A stretch of 64,000 bases of DNA from Lachnospiraceae bacterium (GCA_022792535.1 JAAWBG010000021.1:1-64000), one strand, 5' to 3'; counted from the stretch's first letter, positions 28,298 to 38,799 are shown. A program made the numbers and translations. The notes: generated by a model from the letters alone, not told the origin.

Positions 28298-31200
28298 ATG
28301 CACAGGGAGATTGCTAAAAGGTGTATGGCATTGTTGTTAAGCATCTGTATGATAGCCGGGATGGTAGATCTGTCCGGGTTTACAGCACGTGCAGCAGGTG
28401 AAAAAGGGCCGATTGGAACAATTACGGTGAAGACAACAAAGACTTATACAGGAAGTCCAATTGAGATAACAGAGGATGATATCATAGTGGCGGATGGCTT
28501 TGGTGCTGAGATACCTAAGACAAACAGCGCAGGAGAGGCCAATTATAAAATAAGAACAGGAAGTATTACCAACAACACAAACGTTGGTTTTGCAAGTTTT
28601 ACGGTGGAAGGCTCCGGGGATTATACAGGTACCCAGAATGGCAGATTTGAGATTGTGCCCAAAGATATCACAGGCGCTAATATAGAAGTGACTTTGGAAA
28701 ATCAATTTAAGGTGGGAACCGGCCCTGTTAAAACTACAGTAAAAGTAGTGGATAAGGACAGAGGTGAGACCCTTCGGGGTGTGGAGGGAACTCAGTCTCA
28801 GGCTACCGCAGATTTTACCTATATGTTTGAGGATAATGTGGTGGAGGAGAGTTCTCCAGATACACTGACTGCTAAAATTGTAATTACTGGACAGAATAAT
28901 TACAGCAGGACACGAAATACAGATACCTATACGATTACCAGACGGTACAATAATAAATTGACCATTGAATTTAAAAATAGTACCACTACTGATCCAGTAA
29001 CAGGTAAGCAGATGGGCCAAAAACTTTATACGGGAGATCCCATTACATGGGAGAAGTCAGATGTTAGCGTAAAGTATGATGGAGTAGAATTAAGTGAAGA
29101 TGAGTTTAATCTGAGCTATGGTTCTTATAAAGGAGCTATCACAGCAGGAGAAGTTAATGCAGTTGGAGCAGGACCGGAATATGCCGGTCTGCGCAGCGAG
29201 ATTCCTGCCGTATTTCGTATTGTAAAAAATATTGCAGGAGACTGGGCTAGTTATAAACCTGCCGACAGATGGAAAGTTTCCATTAAGAATCAGCGATATA
29301 CAGGGCAGCCTATTACTCCTGACAAGTCAGATGTTACTATTACAGACCCAGACGGGGGACAGGTGGAAGACTGGGAATGGGACTTTGGAACAGCTAGAAA
29401 TAATACCAATGAAAATATGAGCCCAGGAGCCCAGAAAGCTACGATTGAAATTGTTCCAACATCGCCTCCAGATACAAGAACCAGATATACTGGAACACAC
29501 ATTGCAACTTTTAATATTGAAGCTTCCAGACTGACGCCTAGTATTATTCATACAGAAAATCTGAATTTTACATATGATGGCGAGACAGATTGGTTTACTC
29601 AGTTAGAAACTGCCCTGGAGGTAAGCGAGGGAACCGGTGATACAAAGACTGTCTATCACTATAGAACTGATTACACTATAGATAAAGTGGGAAGTTATAC
29701 GTCGGTTAACGCGGGAAGTTATCAGATTAAAGTTTCCACGGTTCCTGGCAGTAAACTGATTGGAGCCCCTGTGACCGTCACCTTTACTGTACAAAAGAGA
29801 AATGTAAATGATTCCGGCATAGACATTACATGGCCGGGAGAATATTATGATGATTCCAGCCATTATGGATATACTTATACTGGGACGCGGATAGAGCCGC
29901 AGCTTCAGTTGAAATATACCAATGATAAAGGTACGCCCAATAAGATGGAGTACCCAAAGGATTTTACCCTTTCTTATGACAGGAATAAAAATATCAATGT
30001 TGCCACAGGTGGAGCGGTAACTGTCACAGGAACTGGTAATTACACAGGAACCAGAACTGAAACCTTTGATATTAAACCTCTGGACATTTCTACAGGAAAA
30101 CTGACTTATACCAAGAGGGATTACACTTATAATGGAAAAGATATCTGGCCGGATTTCAGCCTTGCAGTGGGAAATAATTCGGATTTGAAAAAAGATACAG
30201 ATTATGAAATACAATGTAACGTCGACCATAAAAATGTGGCTGACAATATACAGTTTACCATTGCAGGAAAGGGAAACTATACGGGAAGCTTTACCGATAC
30301 CTTTAATATCAAGCCCTTGAGTATAGATACAGACGTAACCATTGACTATAAACAGGACGTCATGTATACTTCCCAGCCGGTATATCCTGACGTTACGATT
30401 ATACATCAGACCACGAAAGAAACCTTGACAAACAACGATTACGACATTACCTGGCCTCCTGAGTCAACAAATGTTGCAAGAGACAAAGAGTTTACCATTA
30501 CAGCTAAAGGAAATTACACAGGGACCAGAGTCTGCAGATATAATATTGTGCCCTGCGATATATCAAAACTGTCTTACCCAAAACTGGATGTCTATGCCAC
30601 AAATAAAGTGGGAGAGACCTTTCATTTCTTAGATGGAAGCGCGGTCACAGACCGATATTTTGCATATGACAAAGGGAATCAAGTGCAGCCGGATATTACG
30701 GTTAAAATTGACGGCCATGGAATTCTGGCAAAGGGTGATGATGTTGACACAAAAGATTTTACTGTTTCATTTGGAACTAATAAAGAGATTGGACCAGGGA
30801 CAGCCACGGTAACCGGCCAGGGAAATTATACGGGAAGTGTGCCAGTGACTTTTGTGATCAAGGGAGATTTGGCTACGGATGACGCCCATATTACTTTTGC
30901 GCCGGAACCATACAATGCAAAAGTAGTAACTCCTACTACTCCCACAATGGCCGACTTTGCAGGAAGACCTTTGGTATTAGGAACTGATTTCCAGGTTCAG
31001 AACCGGGATGCGGCGACGATTCCAGTCACTCCGGTGGGAACGGCATACGCATTGGTTACCGGAATCGGAAGTTACTGCTTCGGGGAAAAAGTAGTACCCT
31101 TTGAAGTGCGGAAGTTTGACCTGTCCATAGATATTACAGAGGACAGCGGATATGAGATTAAGAATATAGAGAAAGAATATACTTATTCCAGACTGCCGAT

Positions 31201-34200
31201 TCAGCCTAAACCAGTGATCACACATAACAGCGATACGCCTTTGATAGAAACAAATGATTACACCTTAGAGTATTGGACGATTACCAGCAATGGAACAGAG
31301 ATTGCGAAGATAGAAGAACCTTGTGAAGTTGGAAATTATCGGGTAAAGATCAAGGGAGCCGGCGCCAATTATACAGGCGAGACGTATCAGGATTTTGCAA
31401 TTGTGCCCTATGATATCGGAGAAGGGTACGACAAGCAGGATCCGGAGGTTATCGTTTCCGGTGTGAATGCCAGTGTGATCCTGGATGCATTGAAAGAAAC
31501 GGCAGACGGAACTTTAGACGGTGCAGTATGGGATGCTGACAGCGGTGAAATCACCTGGAAGGATCTGGCAGTAAAACACATTCCTCTGGATTTAGATCAG
31601 AATAAGCGGCCGGAAGAGACCATGGACCCAGACAAAGATTACAGAGTGACCTATAGCATGAACGATACCATCGGCCGTGCAGAGATTAAGATCACAGGTA
31701 AAAGTCCGAATTATACTGGTGATTTCACAGTATATTTCCAGATCAAAGGAGATCTGGCCAATGCTGAGATACAGGAGATAGAACCCTGGACTTATACGCC
31801 TTCCAAGGTGGAAGGAGGGCAGACAATTCACACCAATTGTCCAAAACCTACAGTAATCTACACGGTTGAGTATGGGGATGAGAGCAAGGAAGATAAGAAA
31901 ATCACTTTGTCTGAGGGAACGGATTATACCCTGAAATATGACAATAATGGAAATGCCACTAAGGCGGATAAGGATTCTGAACGGTTTCCTGGAAAACTGC
32001 CGGCTACAGTGGAAGTAATTGCTACCCCTGACGATGGATCGGTGGAAGGCGGAGGCAATTATGTAAATACAGAGAAAAAGGAAGCGGAATTTGATATTCT
32101 TCAGAGAGATCTTACCTATGCTGTTGGAGAAGAAGGCATAAAAGATGAGCAGCTGGAAGTAACAGGTGTAGAAGAACAATATGAATACACTGGAAGCGAA
32201 ATTGTTCCGGATATCGCCATCACCTGTGCCGGCGGAGAAGTGAAGAAGAAAGCAGATGATGCAGACGATGCCTTTGATTATGAAGTGTCAGCGGTCAATA
32301 ATCTGAATGTATATCATTGGAACGACCCGGACGCAGAGACTCATACAGAAGCGGATCGAGTAATGCCTGAATTGACTGTTACAGCAAAACAGGATGAGAA
32401 TGGCAATTTTACCGGCAACTATAAAGGCTCCTTTAAGATGGGATTTGAGGTGACGCCAAGGCATCTTGAGAATGAAGCGGGCACCATAGATACGCTGGAT
32501 ATGCCAATTAAAAATGTGGGAGACCGCGATTATACAGGAGATCCGATTTATTTCCCTATTGATGAAGATCATCCTGTGGAGGTAACCTGGTTTAAAGCGG
32601 GAAATCCGCCGGTAATTACACCGTTGATAGAAGGCCAGGATTATGAACTTGCCTATGGCGATCATCAGAAGATCGGCGAGGGTGAATTGCTGATTCGTGC
32701 AGTTCAATTCAGCAACTATACGGGAGTGTTTGTCAAGACATTCCGGATCATAGCTACCATTGAAGCAGTGAATCCCAGTCATGAGGCGTATGGCAAATAT
32801 ATCAATTTGAATTATGATGATAATGTGCCTTATGGAGTAACGGAAGTATTTCCAGATCTGATTTTTACAGACAGATCGGGTGTTGACTGTGGAGAGGCAG
32901 ATGAACCCAAGATTCTGGAAGAGGGAACGGATTTTGAGATTATCCGGGAGAATTCCACAGAAGCTGATCCGACTTATGGAACAAGTAAAAATAACATCAA
33001 TGTGCATACTTATGATACCAGTGATCCCTATGGGGAAACAGAGCAGCCGGATAGTCCTACAATTGTAGTTCGAGGTAAGGGATATTACAAGGGAACCATC
33101 CGCAGATACTATAATATCACACCGAAAAAACTGACAGATGAGGATATTACAGTAAAATTCAAGAATCCTTTGCAGTATGAGGGATATGAAAATGCTTATG
33201 AGTACACTGGAGGCAATATTGAACCGCAGATTGAAGTTTACAATGGCGACAATCTGATGGTGGTAAACAGAGATTATACCGTTATCGGTTATGATCACAA
33301 CAAGGACCTGTCCACTGACAGCCAGAAAGCAGGGGTAACCATTGCAAGTGTGGAAGGCGGTAATTACACCGAAAGCCGCAGATTTGAATTCAGCATTGTA
33401 CCAACGCCCATTGCAAGAGCAACAGTTACAGTGGAAAATGCAAGTCAGATTTATTATGACAGACAGGCGAAGAAACCAGCTGTAAAAGTAGTTTATGGAA
33501 GAGATACCCTGGTAGAAGGAAAAGATTATACTCTGGATTATGGCAATTACGTAGATGCAGCAACGCCTGCAGATGAAGACGAGTCTAAACGACCCACCAT
33601 TATAGTAACTGGAATAGGCGGTTATGGCGGAATCCAGAAAGTTACTTACACAATTTTACCAGAGAATATCAATAATCAGGAAGATATTGAAGTGACTGGA
33701 CGGGCGATTATGAGACCAGAAGGACCAGATATTGCCTTTACAGTTAGAGCCAAGGACGGCACAGAATTGAAGCCAGATATTGATTATACGGTAGATGCCT
33801 ATACTGGAACAGCAGGAATTGGAGATACGGGAACGACTACGATTCGTGGTATTGGCAATTATACAGGAACCCGTCAGGCAGAATTCAGAATCCTGCCGCC
33901 TAATGGCACGATTCAGATTGAAGAGATTCCATCTGAACCTTACAATACGAAACCTCATACTCCTGAGGTAAAGGTATCCCTCTTGGTAGATGAGTCAAGA
34001 TTTACGGTGAATCTTGTAGAAGGAATAGACTACAATGTGTCCTATGATAACAACCTCAATGCTGGAACTGCTCAGGTAAAAGTAAGCGGTTTGGATTATT
34101 TTGAGGGCAAGACTGCAATCGCAAATTTCGAGATTACGAAGAAGGGTATTGGAACTGGCCTGGAATTAGCAGATTCCATGGTTTTTGAACCTATTGGAAA

Positions 34201-35626
34201 GCAGACTTACACAGGCAGAGGAGTAACCCCTCAGGTGAAACTGACTTATCAAAATGCTGCCGAAGAGATCAACAGCCAGCTGGTAGTGGGAAGAGATTAC
34301 GTTATTTCTTATGCCAATAATGTGGCAGTGGGAACTGCAACAGCTACCATTACAGGTATTAACAATTATTCCGGAAGTTACCGGACTACATTCGATATTT
34401 ACGGTAACATGAATATGGCAACTGTGGCGGAGATTCCTACACAGGAATACACAGGAAGCCCAGTTACGCCGGTACCAGTGATCAGCTTTGGCGGAAACAA
34501 GTTGACAGAGGGAAAAGATTATACTCTGGAATACAAAAATAATATAGAACGGGGAACAGCAACGATTGTCATTACTGGTTTGGGACAGTACACAGGAACC
34601 AAGACCATAACATTCACGATTGCCAGAGAACTATCGGATGCAACTTCTATCCGCGGCGTAGCAGCTTCCTATACTTATACTGGTTCTGCCATTGTGCCTC
34701 CGGTACGTGTGGAAGATAATGGAGTTCTTCTTACAAAAGGAAGAGATTACCAGGTAAGTTATAAAGACAATGTCAATGCAGGGACAGCTACCATTACAGT
34801 TACGGGTATTGACAAGTATCAGGGAAGTAAGAGTGTAACATTTAAGATTAATCCACAGCAGCTTGGAAGGGCGACAGTATCCAAGATTGCAAATCAGACT
34901 TACAATGGCAAGACTTTGAAACCAGCCATTAAAGTAACCAGCGGAAAGGTAACTCTGCAGAATAACAAAGATTATACGGTTGTTTATGTAGGCGGCGAGA
35001 AGCCGGGAATGGCCAGCGTGATTATCAAGGGAACCGGAAACTTTACCGGAACCCAGACAGTGAACTACAATATTGCAGTTCCTGGAATGTCAGGCGTGAA
35101 GGTTTCTAAGTACACAGATACCGGTATTACATTCTCCTGGAAGAAAAACAGCGTGGTGACTGGATACGAGGTTTACAATTCCAAAAACCGTCGGGAGAAG
35201 ATGATCACTAAAAATGGCACTACAAAATACACAGTTTCCAAATTAAAGGCGGGAACAAGTTATACCTTCCGAATCAGGGCATACGTAAGAAAGAATGGAA
35301 AATATTATTACGGTCCCTTTACCACAATGAAGACGGCCACAGCGCCTAAGAGTACGAAGATCAGCAGTCTGACGTCTAAGAAATCGAAACAGGTGGTAAT
35401 AAAATGGAAGAAAGTAAGCAAGGCAACGAAATATGAAGTTTACCGTAGTACCAGTTCCAAAGGAAAATATAAGAAACTGGGAACCACTACGAAAACTTCC
35501 TACACGGATAAGAAGGCAACAGGCGGTAAGAAGTATTATTATAAGATCCGTGTATGTAAGACAATCAGTAAGACCAACTATTACAGTTCCTATTCAGGAG
35601 CAAAATCAATTAAAGCGCGGAAATAA
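28298..35626 (+). CDS. Giant secreted repeat protein with C-terminal fibronectin III-like domains
   Basis: A 2442-residue surface or secreted protein. The signal peptide covers about residues 1-33 (basic start, hydrophobic MALLLSICMIAGMV, ARAAG cleavage region). Then about 24 repeats of 75-110 residues follow, each with a YTG-P-I strand, DY-sY-N-N, a G-A-T-V-TG segment and a closing NYTG...F-I strand, like MBG/YDG-type beta domains of Firmicutes surface proteins. The last 190 residues are two fibronectin III-like domains, very rich in Lys, Thr and Tyr. It ends in KARK with no LPXTG motif or membrane tail. I chose ATG 28298, 7 bases after AAGGAGG; three in-frame ATGs lie upstream. The sortase gene begins 28 bp downstream. 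Confidence 0.88.
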   Translation: MHREIAKRCMALLLSICMIAGMVDLSGFTARAAGEKGPIGTITVKTTKTYTGSPIEITEDDIIVADGFGAEIPKTNSAGEANYKIRTGSITNNTNVGFASFTVEGSGDYTGTQNGRFEIVPKDITGANIEVTLENQFKVGTGPVKTTVKVVDKDRGETLRGVEGTQSQATADFTYMFEDNVVEESSPDTLTAKIVITGQNNYSRTRNTDTYTITRRYNNKLTIEFKNSTTTDPVTGKQMGQKLYTGDPITWEKSDVSVKYDGVELSEDEFNLSYGSYKGAITAGEVNAVGAGPEYAGLRSEIPAVFRIVKNIAGDWASYKPADRWKVSIKNQRYTGQPITPDKSDVTITDPDGGQVEDWEWDFGTARNNTNENMSPGAQKATIEIVPTSPPDTRTRYTGTHIATFNIEASRLTPSIIHTENLNFTYDGETDWFTQLETALEVSEGTGDTKTVYHYRTDYTIDKVGSYTSVNAGSYQIKVSTVPGSKLIGAPVTVTFTVQKRNVNDSGIDITWPGEYYDDSSHYGYTYTGTRIEPQLQLKYTNDKGTPNKMEYPKDFTLSYDRNKNINVATGGAVTVTGTGNYTGTRTETFDIKPLDISTGKLTYTKRDYTYNGKDIWPDFSLAVGNNSDLKKDTDYEIQCNVDHKNVADNIQFTIAGKGNYTGSFTDTFNIKPLSIDTDVTIDYKQDVMYTSQPVYPDVTIIHQTTKETLTNNDYDITWPPESTNVARDKEFTITAKGNYTGTRVCRYNIVPCDISKLSYPKLDVYATNKVGETFHFLDGSAVTDRYFAYDKGNQVQPDITVKIDGHGILAKGDDVDTKDFTVSFGTNKEIGPGTATVTGQGNYTGSVPVTFVIKGDLATDDAHITFAPEPYNAKVVTPTTPTMADFAGRPLVLGTDFQVQNRDAATIPVTPVGTAYALVTGIGSYCFGEKVVPFEVRKFDLSIDITEDSGYEIKNIEKEYTYSRLPIQPKPVITHNSDTPLIETNDYTLEYWTITSNGTEIAKIEEPCEVGNYRVKIKGAGANYTGETYQDFAIVPYDIGEGYDKQDPEVIVSGVNASVILDALKETADGTLDGAVWDADSGEITWKDLAVKHIPLDLDQNKRPEETMDPDKDYRVTYSMNDTIGRAEIKITGKSPNYTGDFTVYFQIKGDLANAEIQEIEPWTYTPSKVEGGQTIHTNCPKPTVIYTVEYGDESKEDKKITLSEGTDYTLKYDNNGNATKADKDSERFPGKLPATVEVIATPDDGSVEGGGNYVNTEKKEAEFDILQRDLTYAVGEEGIKDEQLEVTGVEEQYEYTGSEIVPDIAITCAGGEVKKKADDADDAFDYEVSAVNNLNVYHWNDPDAETHTEADRVMPELTVTAKQDENGNFTGNYKGSFKMGFEVTPRHLENEAGTIDTLDMPIKNVGDRDYTGDPIYFPIDEDHPVEVTWFKAGNPPVITPLIEGQDYELAYGDHQKIGEGELLIRAVQFSNYTGVFVKTFRIIATIEAVNPSHEAYGKYINLNYDDNVPYGVTEVFPDLIFTDRSGVDCGEADEPKILEEGTDFEIIRENSTEADPTYGTSKNNINVHTYDTSDPYGETEQPDSPTIVVRGKGYYKGTIRRYYNITPKKLTDEDITVKFKNPLQYEGYENAYEYTGGNIEPQIEVYNGDNLMVVNRDYTVIGYDHNKDLSTDSQKAGVTIASVEGGNYTESRRFEFSIVPTPIARATVTVENASQIYYDRQAKKPAVKVVYGRDTLVEGKDYTLDYGNYVDAATPADEDESKRPTIIVTGIGGYGGIQKVTYTILPENINNQEDIEVTGRAIMRPEGPDIAFTVRAKDGTELKPDIDYTVDAYTGTAGIGDTGTTTIRGIGNYTGTRQAEFRILPPNGTIQIEEIPSEPYNTKPHTPEVKVSLLVDESRFTVNLVEGIDYNVSYDNNLNAGTAQVKVSGLDYFEGKTAIANFEITKKGIGTGLELADSMVFEPIGKQTYTGRGVTPQVKLTYQNAAEEINSQLVVGRDYVISYANNVAVGTATATITGINNYSGSYRTTFDIYGNMNMATVAEIPTQEYTGSPVTPVPVISFGGNKLTEGKDYTLEYKNNIERGTATIVITGLGQYTGTKTITFTIARELSDATSIRGVAASYTYTGSAIVPPVRVEDNGVLLTKGRDYQVSYKDNVNAGTATITVTGIDKYQGSKSVTFKINPQQLGRATVSKIANQTYNGKTLKPAIKVTSGKVTLQNNKDYTVVYVGGEKPGMASVIIKGTGNFTGTQTVNYNIAVPGMSGVKVSKYTDTGITFSWKKNSVVTGYEVYNSKNRREKMITKNGTTKYTVSKLKAGTSYTFRIRAYVRKNGKYYYGPFTTMKTATAPKSTKISSLTSKKSKQVVIKWKKVSKATKYEVYRSTSSKGKYKKLGTTTKTSYTDKKATGGKKYYYKIRVCKTISKTNYYSSYSGAKSIKARK

Positions 35627-35653
35627 GCAAGAGGAAGAGAGGGAATTGATACC

Positions 35654-36823
35654 ATGAGCAGAGTGTATTGTATTGGAAAATTCCAGTTTGATTCCTATGA
35701 GAAGTATCAGGAAGCACTAGACGATATTGAAAAAATTAGATATATCTCGAAAAAAATGGATATCAATGAGCCGGGAGTGGCCCAAAGACTTTATTCACTG
35801 ATCCGGGAGGGGAAGATTATCTTCAAAAGTGTAATAGGAGATGATTATCTTCTTTACCTCTCAGATATGGTGGCAGAAGACTATAAGGTCATTTCCAGGA
35901 CTTCTTTTACGGGGCGGATTACGCGCAAATTAAAACAACTATCCCCTGGCCAGGTCATAGGCGCTATCTGTATGGCCGGGGCGGTGGTATGTTTTTTGAT
36001 CTTTTTGGGAAGTGAGTATCACGACCAGCAGAAGACCAGAGAATTAGAAAAATTAAAAAATGATCAAGAGATTTCTGCCGCGTCAGACTGGCTGTCCGCT
36101 CGCTTTATCGACGTGTTGAACGAAGAGAGAGGGAAGGAATCAGAGGAGCCGGTTATGGCCCAGACAGGAACAGTGGAAAATGAGATATATGGTGCTGATC
36201 TGGCACAGGAAACAAAAGAGGAGCCGGAAGGACCACAGATCTTACCGGAATACCAGGAACTGCACAGCAAGAACTCCGATTTTATCGGCTGGCTGACCAT
36301 AGCAGGGACAAAGATTGATTATCCGGTGATGCAGGCAGTGCCGGAGAGCAGTGATTTTTATTTAAGACGAAATTTTGATGGCCAGGAAGATATCAATGGA
36401 TCTATATTTCTGGATTCCAGAAATGATTACGAGAATCAGGATGACAATCTGATCATCTACGGACATAATATGAAGAGCGGGCTGATGTTCGGAACTTTGA
36501 AAGATTATCTGGATGAAGCCTTTTGGAAGGAACATAAAACCCTCGCATTTAATACTTTATATGAAAAGGCAGAATACGAGATAGTAGCAGTATGTCTGTC
36601 GAAAGTCTCACAGGAAGGTGAAGAGGTTCTGCCTTATTATGATTTTATCAATGCAGGAAATGAGGAGACCTTTAACCGTTATATTGAAAATATCAAAGAA
36701 ATGAATATAATAAAAGGCGATATCAATGTTGCCTATGGAGATAAATTATTAACGCTTTCGACTTGCAATAGTTATACGGAAGATGGAAGGTTATTTTTGG
36801 TGGCAAAGAAGCGCATGCCATAA
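35654..36823 (+). CDS. Class B sortase with a cytoplasmic N-terminal domain
   Basis: A 389-residue sortase. The catalytic domain (about 198-387) has His271 in IIYGHNMKSG, Cys371 in LLTLSTC and Arg379 in DGRLFLVAKKR, which fits class B. It is longer than usual: residues 1-98 come before the single membrane span (101-119) and should be cytoplasmic, with no domain that I recognise. A Glu-rich linker (about 120-195) joins span and catalytic domain. It lies directly before a gene for a protein with a TPKTG sorting signal, its probable substrate. Class B sortases join such proteins to peptidoglycan or to other proteins. Confidence 0.9.
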   Translation: MSRVYCIGKFQFDSYEKYQEALDDIEKIRYISKKMDINEPGVAQRLYSLIREGKIIFKSVIGDDYLLYLSDMVAEDYKVISRTSFTGRITRKLKQLSPGQVIGAICMAGAVVCFLIFLGSEYHDQQKTRELEKLKNDQEISAASDWLSARFIDVLNEERGKESEEPVMAQTGTVENEIYGADLAQETKEEPEGPQILPEYQELHSKNSDFIGWLTIAGTKIDYPVMQAVPESSDFYLRRNFDGQEDINGSIFLDSRNDYENQDDNLIIYGHNMKSGLMFGTLKDYLDEAFWKEHKTLAFNTLYEKAEYEIVAVCLSKVSQEGEEVLPYYDFINAGNEETFNRYIENIKEMNIIKGDINVAYGDKLLTLSTCNSYTEDGRLFLVAKKRMP

Positions 36824-36856
36824 GCGCCACACCAGTATTTCAAGGAGGACAGGAAA

Positions 36857-38413
36857 ATGAAAAAATTATTTGGCAAATGTTTCAATGTAATATTGATACT
36901 GGCCTTGACCCTTACGCTGTGTCCGGTTTTAGAGACTATGGCGTCGGAGGATGTCAGTGCTTACATAATGGAAGGCACGGTAATTACCGGGTATAGCGGA
37001 TCAGGCGGAGATATCACGATCCCCTCTACTGTAACAGGAATAGCTGATTATGCCTTTGCAGGGAATGCAAGTATTACCAGTGTAACAATTCCAGCGAATG
37101 TTACCAGCGTGGGAAGTTATAGTTTTTCCGGCTGTACCGGATTGACCAGCGTGGTGTTCCAGGGTAGCACAAGCCTTGGAGGAGGGGCTTTCTATGGGTG
37201 TTCTTCTCTGGGATATGTGGAATTGCCGGCTGGCTTGACCTCGATTGGAGCGGAAACTTTTGATGGGTGTTCCACCCTCGGTTCCATTACGATTCCAGAA
37301 GGAGTGACTTCAATTGGAGCCCAGGCTTTTAATGGCTGTGGAAGCCTCAGCGCAATCAGTATTCCATCTACTGTGACAGAGATTGGCAGCAGCGCTTTTA
37401 ATAATTGTGTAGGATTGTCTGAGATGACCATTCCATCCTCTGTAACTTCCATGGGAAGTGGTGTTTTGGCAGGTTGCAGCGGTTTATCATCGGTAAGTCT
37501 CTCTGGCGGAATGTCCTCGATTCCAGAGCTTACCTTATATGGCTGCAGTAGTTTATCTGCGATCAATATTCCAGATACAGTGGGAAGCATTGGCGCTCAG
37601 GCTTTTGGAAATTGTACTGGAATTACTGAGATTAAGATTCCGGCTGCCACCTCATCTATAGATCTGACAGCCTTTGATGGATGTTCAAATCTGGGGAAAA
37701 TTTCAGTAGGAAGTGGAAATGGAAGCTATGCGGCTTCGGATGGAGCTTTATATAATGCAGCGATGACACAACTTCTCTACTGTCCCATGGGAAAGACTTC
37801 ACTGAATCTGCCTAAGAGTATGTCCTCCATAGCCTCTTCTTCTTTCAGTGATTGTCCTTATGTGTATACACTGGAGATTCCGGAAGGTGTGAAGACCATC
37901 GAAGCAGACGCATTTACGGGAAGTGGAATTGGAGTAGTGACAATTCCAAAAAGCGTGAACTCCATCGGTTCTCAGTCTTCCTGGACGCCGGATGTGATCT
38001 ACGGTTATGAGGGATCAGAAGCAGAAAAATTTGCAGATGAGAATGGATATATTTTTGTGCCAATCGGTAAAGGGGAAGAGCCAAAAGATCCAAATGAGCC
38101 AAAAGATCCAAATGAACCCAAAGATCCAAATGAACCCCAAAATCCGAATGGCGGAAATGATGGAAATGGGGGAGCCAATGGCGGTACCAGCGGAGGCAGT
38201 AATGGCGGCGCCTCTCAGTCAGGAACAGGGGGAAACACAGGCGCAGGTTCCAGAACTTCTGTTTCCAGAAATATGGGAACAGCTCAGGTGGGAAGCGGAA
38301 CCCCGAAAACAGGAGTTGCCTTTGATGCCAGATATGTCCTTTGTTTAGGAATCTTTTTTGCAGGTTCCTACTTGGTGATCAGTAAGAAGAAAAAAGCTGC
38401 TGATACAGAATAG
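36857..38413 (+). CDS. BspA-type leucine-rich repeat cell-wall protein (TPKTG anchor)
   Basis: A 518-residue surface protein. A signal peptide covers about 1-30. Residues about 35-395 are BspA-type LRR_5 repeats of 22-24 residues (pattern GC-L-I-IP--VTSIG--AF), then a linker with three PKDPNE repeats (about 412-429), a Gly/Ser/Asn-rich part, and a sorting signal: TPKTG at 482-486, a hydrophobic span and a KKKK tail. The anchor is read by a sortase; the class B enzyme encoded 33 bp upstream is the obvious candidate. BspA-like proteins often bind host matrix or other cells. The start follows AAGGAGG. Confidence 0.9.
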   Translation: MKKLFGKCFNVILILALTLTLCPVLETMASEDVSAYIMEGTVITGYSGSGGDITIPSTVTGIADYAFAGNASITSVTIPANVTSVGSYSFSGCTGLTSVVFQGSTSLGGGAFYGCSSLGYVELPAGLTSIGAETFDGCSTLGSITIPEGVTSIGAQAFNGCGSLSAISIPSTVTEIGSSAFNNCVGLSEMTIPSSVTSMGSGVLAGCSGLSSVSLSGGMSSIPELTLYGCSSLSAINIPDTVGSIGAQAFGNCTGITEIKIPAATSSIDLTAFDGCSNLGKISVGSGNGSYAASDGALYNAAMTQLLYCPMGKTSLNLPKSMSSIASSSFSDCPYVYTLEIPEGVKTIEADAFTGSGIGVVTIPKSVNSIGSQSSWTPDVIYGYEGSEAEKFADENGYIFVPIGKGEEPKDPNEPKDPNEPKDPNEPQNPNGGNDGNGGANGGTSGGSNGGASQSGTGGNTGAGSRTSVSRNMGTAQVGSGTPKTGVAFDARYVLCLGIFFAGSYLVISKKKKAADTE

Positions 38414-38446
38414 AGTAAAAGTATCAGCTGTTAGAATTTAATAAGA

Positions 38447-38568
38447 GGATTCGGGTGTCAAAAGCACCTTTGGTGCTACGCTCATCCCATATATTGTTAT
38501 TGCAAACAAGTTTGCACATCAATATATGGGATAGAGCGGGTGCGCCGCACCCTTTTGACACCCTAATC
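38447..38568. repeat. MITE-like element C, copy 2 (inverted)
   Basis: A 122-bp unit that is the reverse complement of 3700-3822, with the same terminal repeats (GGATTCGGGTGTCAAAAG at the left, CTTTTGACACCCTAATC at the right) and inner palindrome. It lies 33 bp after the LRR gene, between the surface-protein block and the flagellar operon. Confidence 0.75.
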
Positions 38569-38582
38569 AATATAGATAAAAG

Positions 38583-38632
38583 AAGCTGTTGCAAAATGAT
38601 AAGGAATTATGTATTTTGCAACAGCTTTTTTC
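38583..38632 (+). terminator. Intrinsic terminator before the flagellar operon
   Basis: A 15-bp perfect stem (38583-38597 with 38613-38627) followed by a T-run. It ends upstream transcription before the sigma-28 promoter of flgM. Confidence 0.85.
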
Positions 38633-38705
38633 TGGAGTTATAGAAAACCTGGCACATTGCCGCTGACGCCAGTTTCCAGTTTCCGTTAAAAGATAGCGGA
38701 TTTCC

Positions 38706-38732
38706 TAAAGTTTCTAATGAAACAACCGATAA
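38706..38732 (+). promoter_or_regulatory. Sigma-28 (SigD/FliA) promoter of the flagellar late operon
   Basis: TAAA (38706-38709), 15 bases, ACCGATAA (38725-38732). This differs from the TAAA-N15-GCCGATAA consensus at one position. The flgM start codon is 68 bp downstream, and the anti-sigma-28 gene being first fits sigma-28 feedback. Confidence 0.85.
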
Positions 38733-38799
38733 ATAAGTTAGATAACAAATCAGACAATAGGAAATACTATTACAGAGATATAAGAAAGGAGATGCCTTT

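Noticed and set aside
28337..33958. Long minus-strand frames inside the giant repeat gene (for example 32288-33298 and 29603-30406)
   Set aside because: They mirror the plus-strand codon pattern of a clear coding gene, have no ribosome sites and no recognisable domains.
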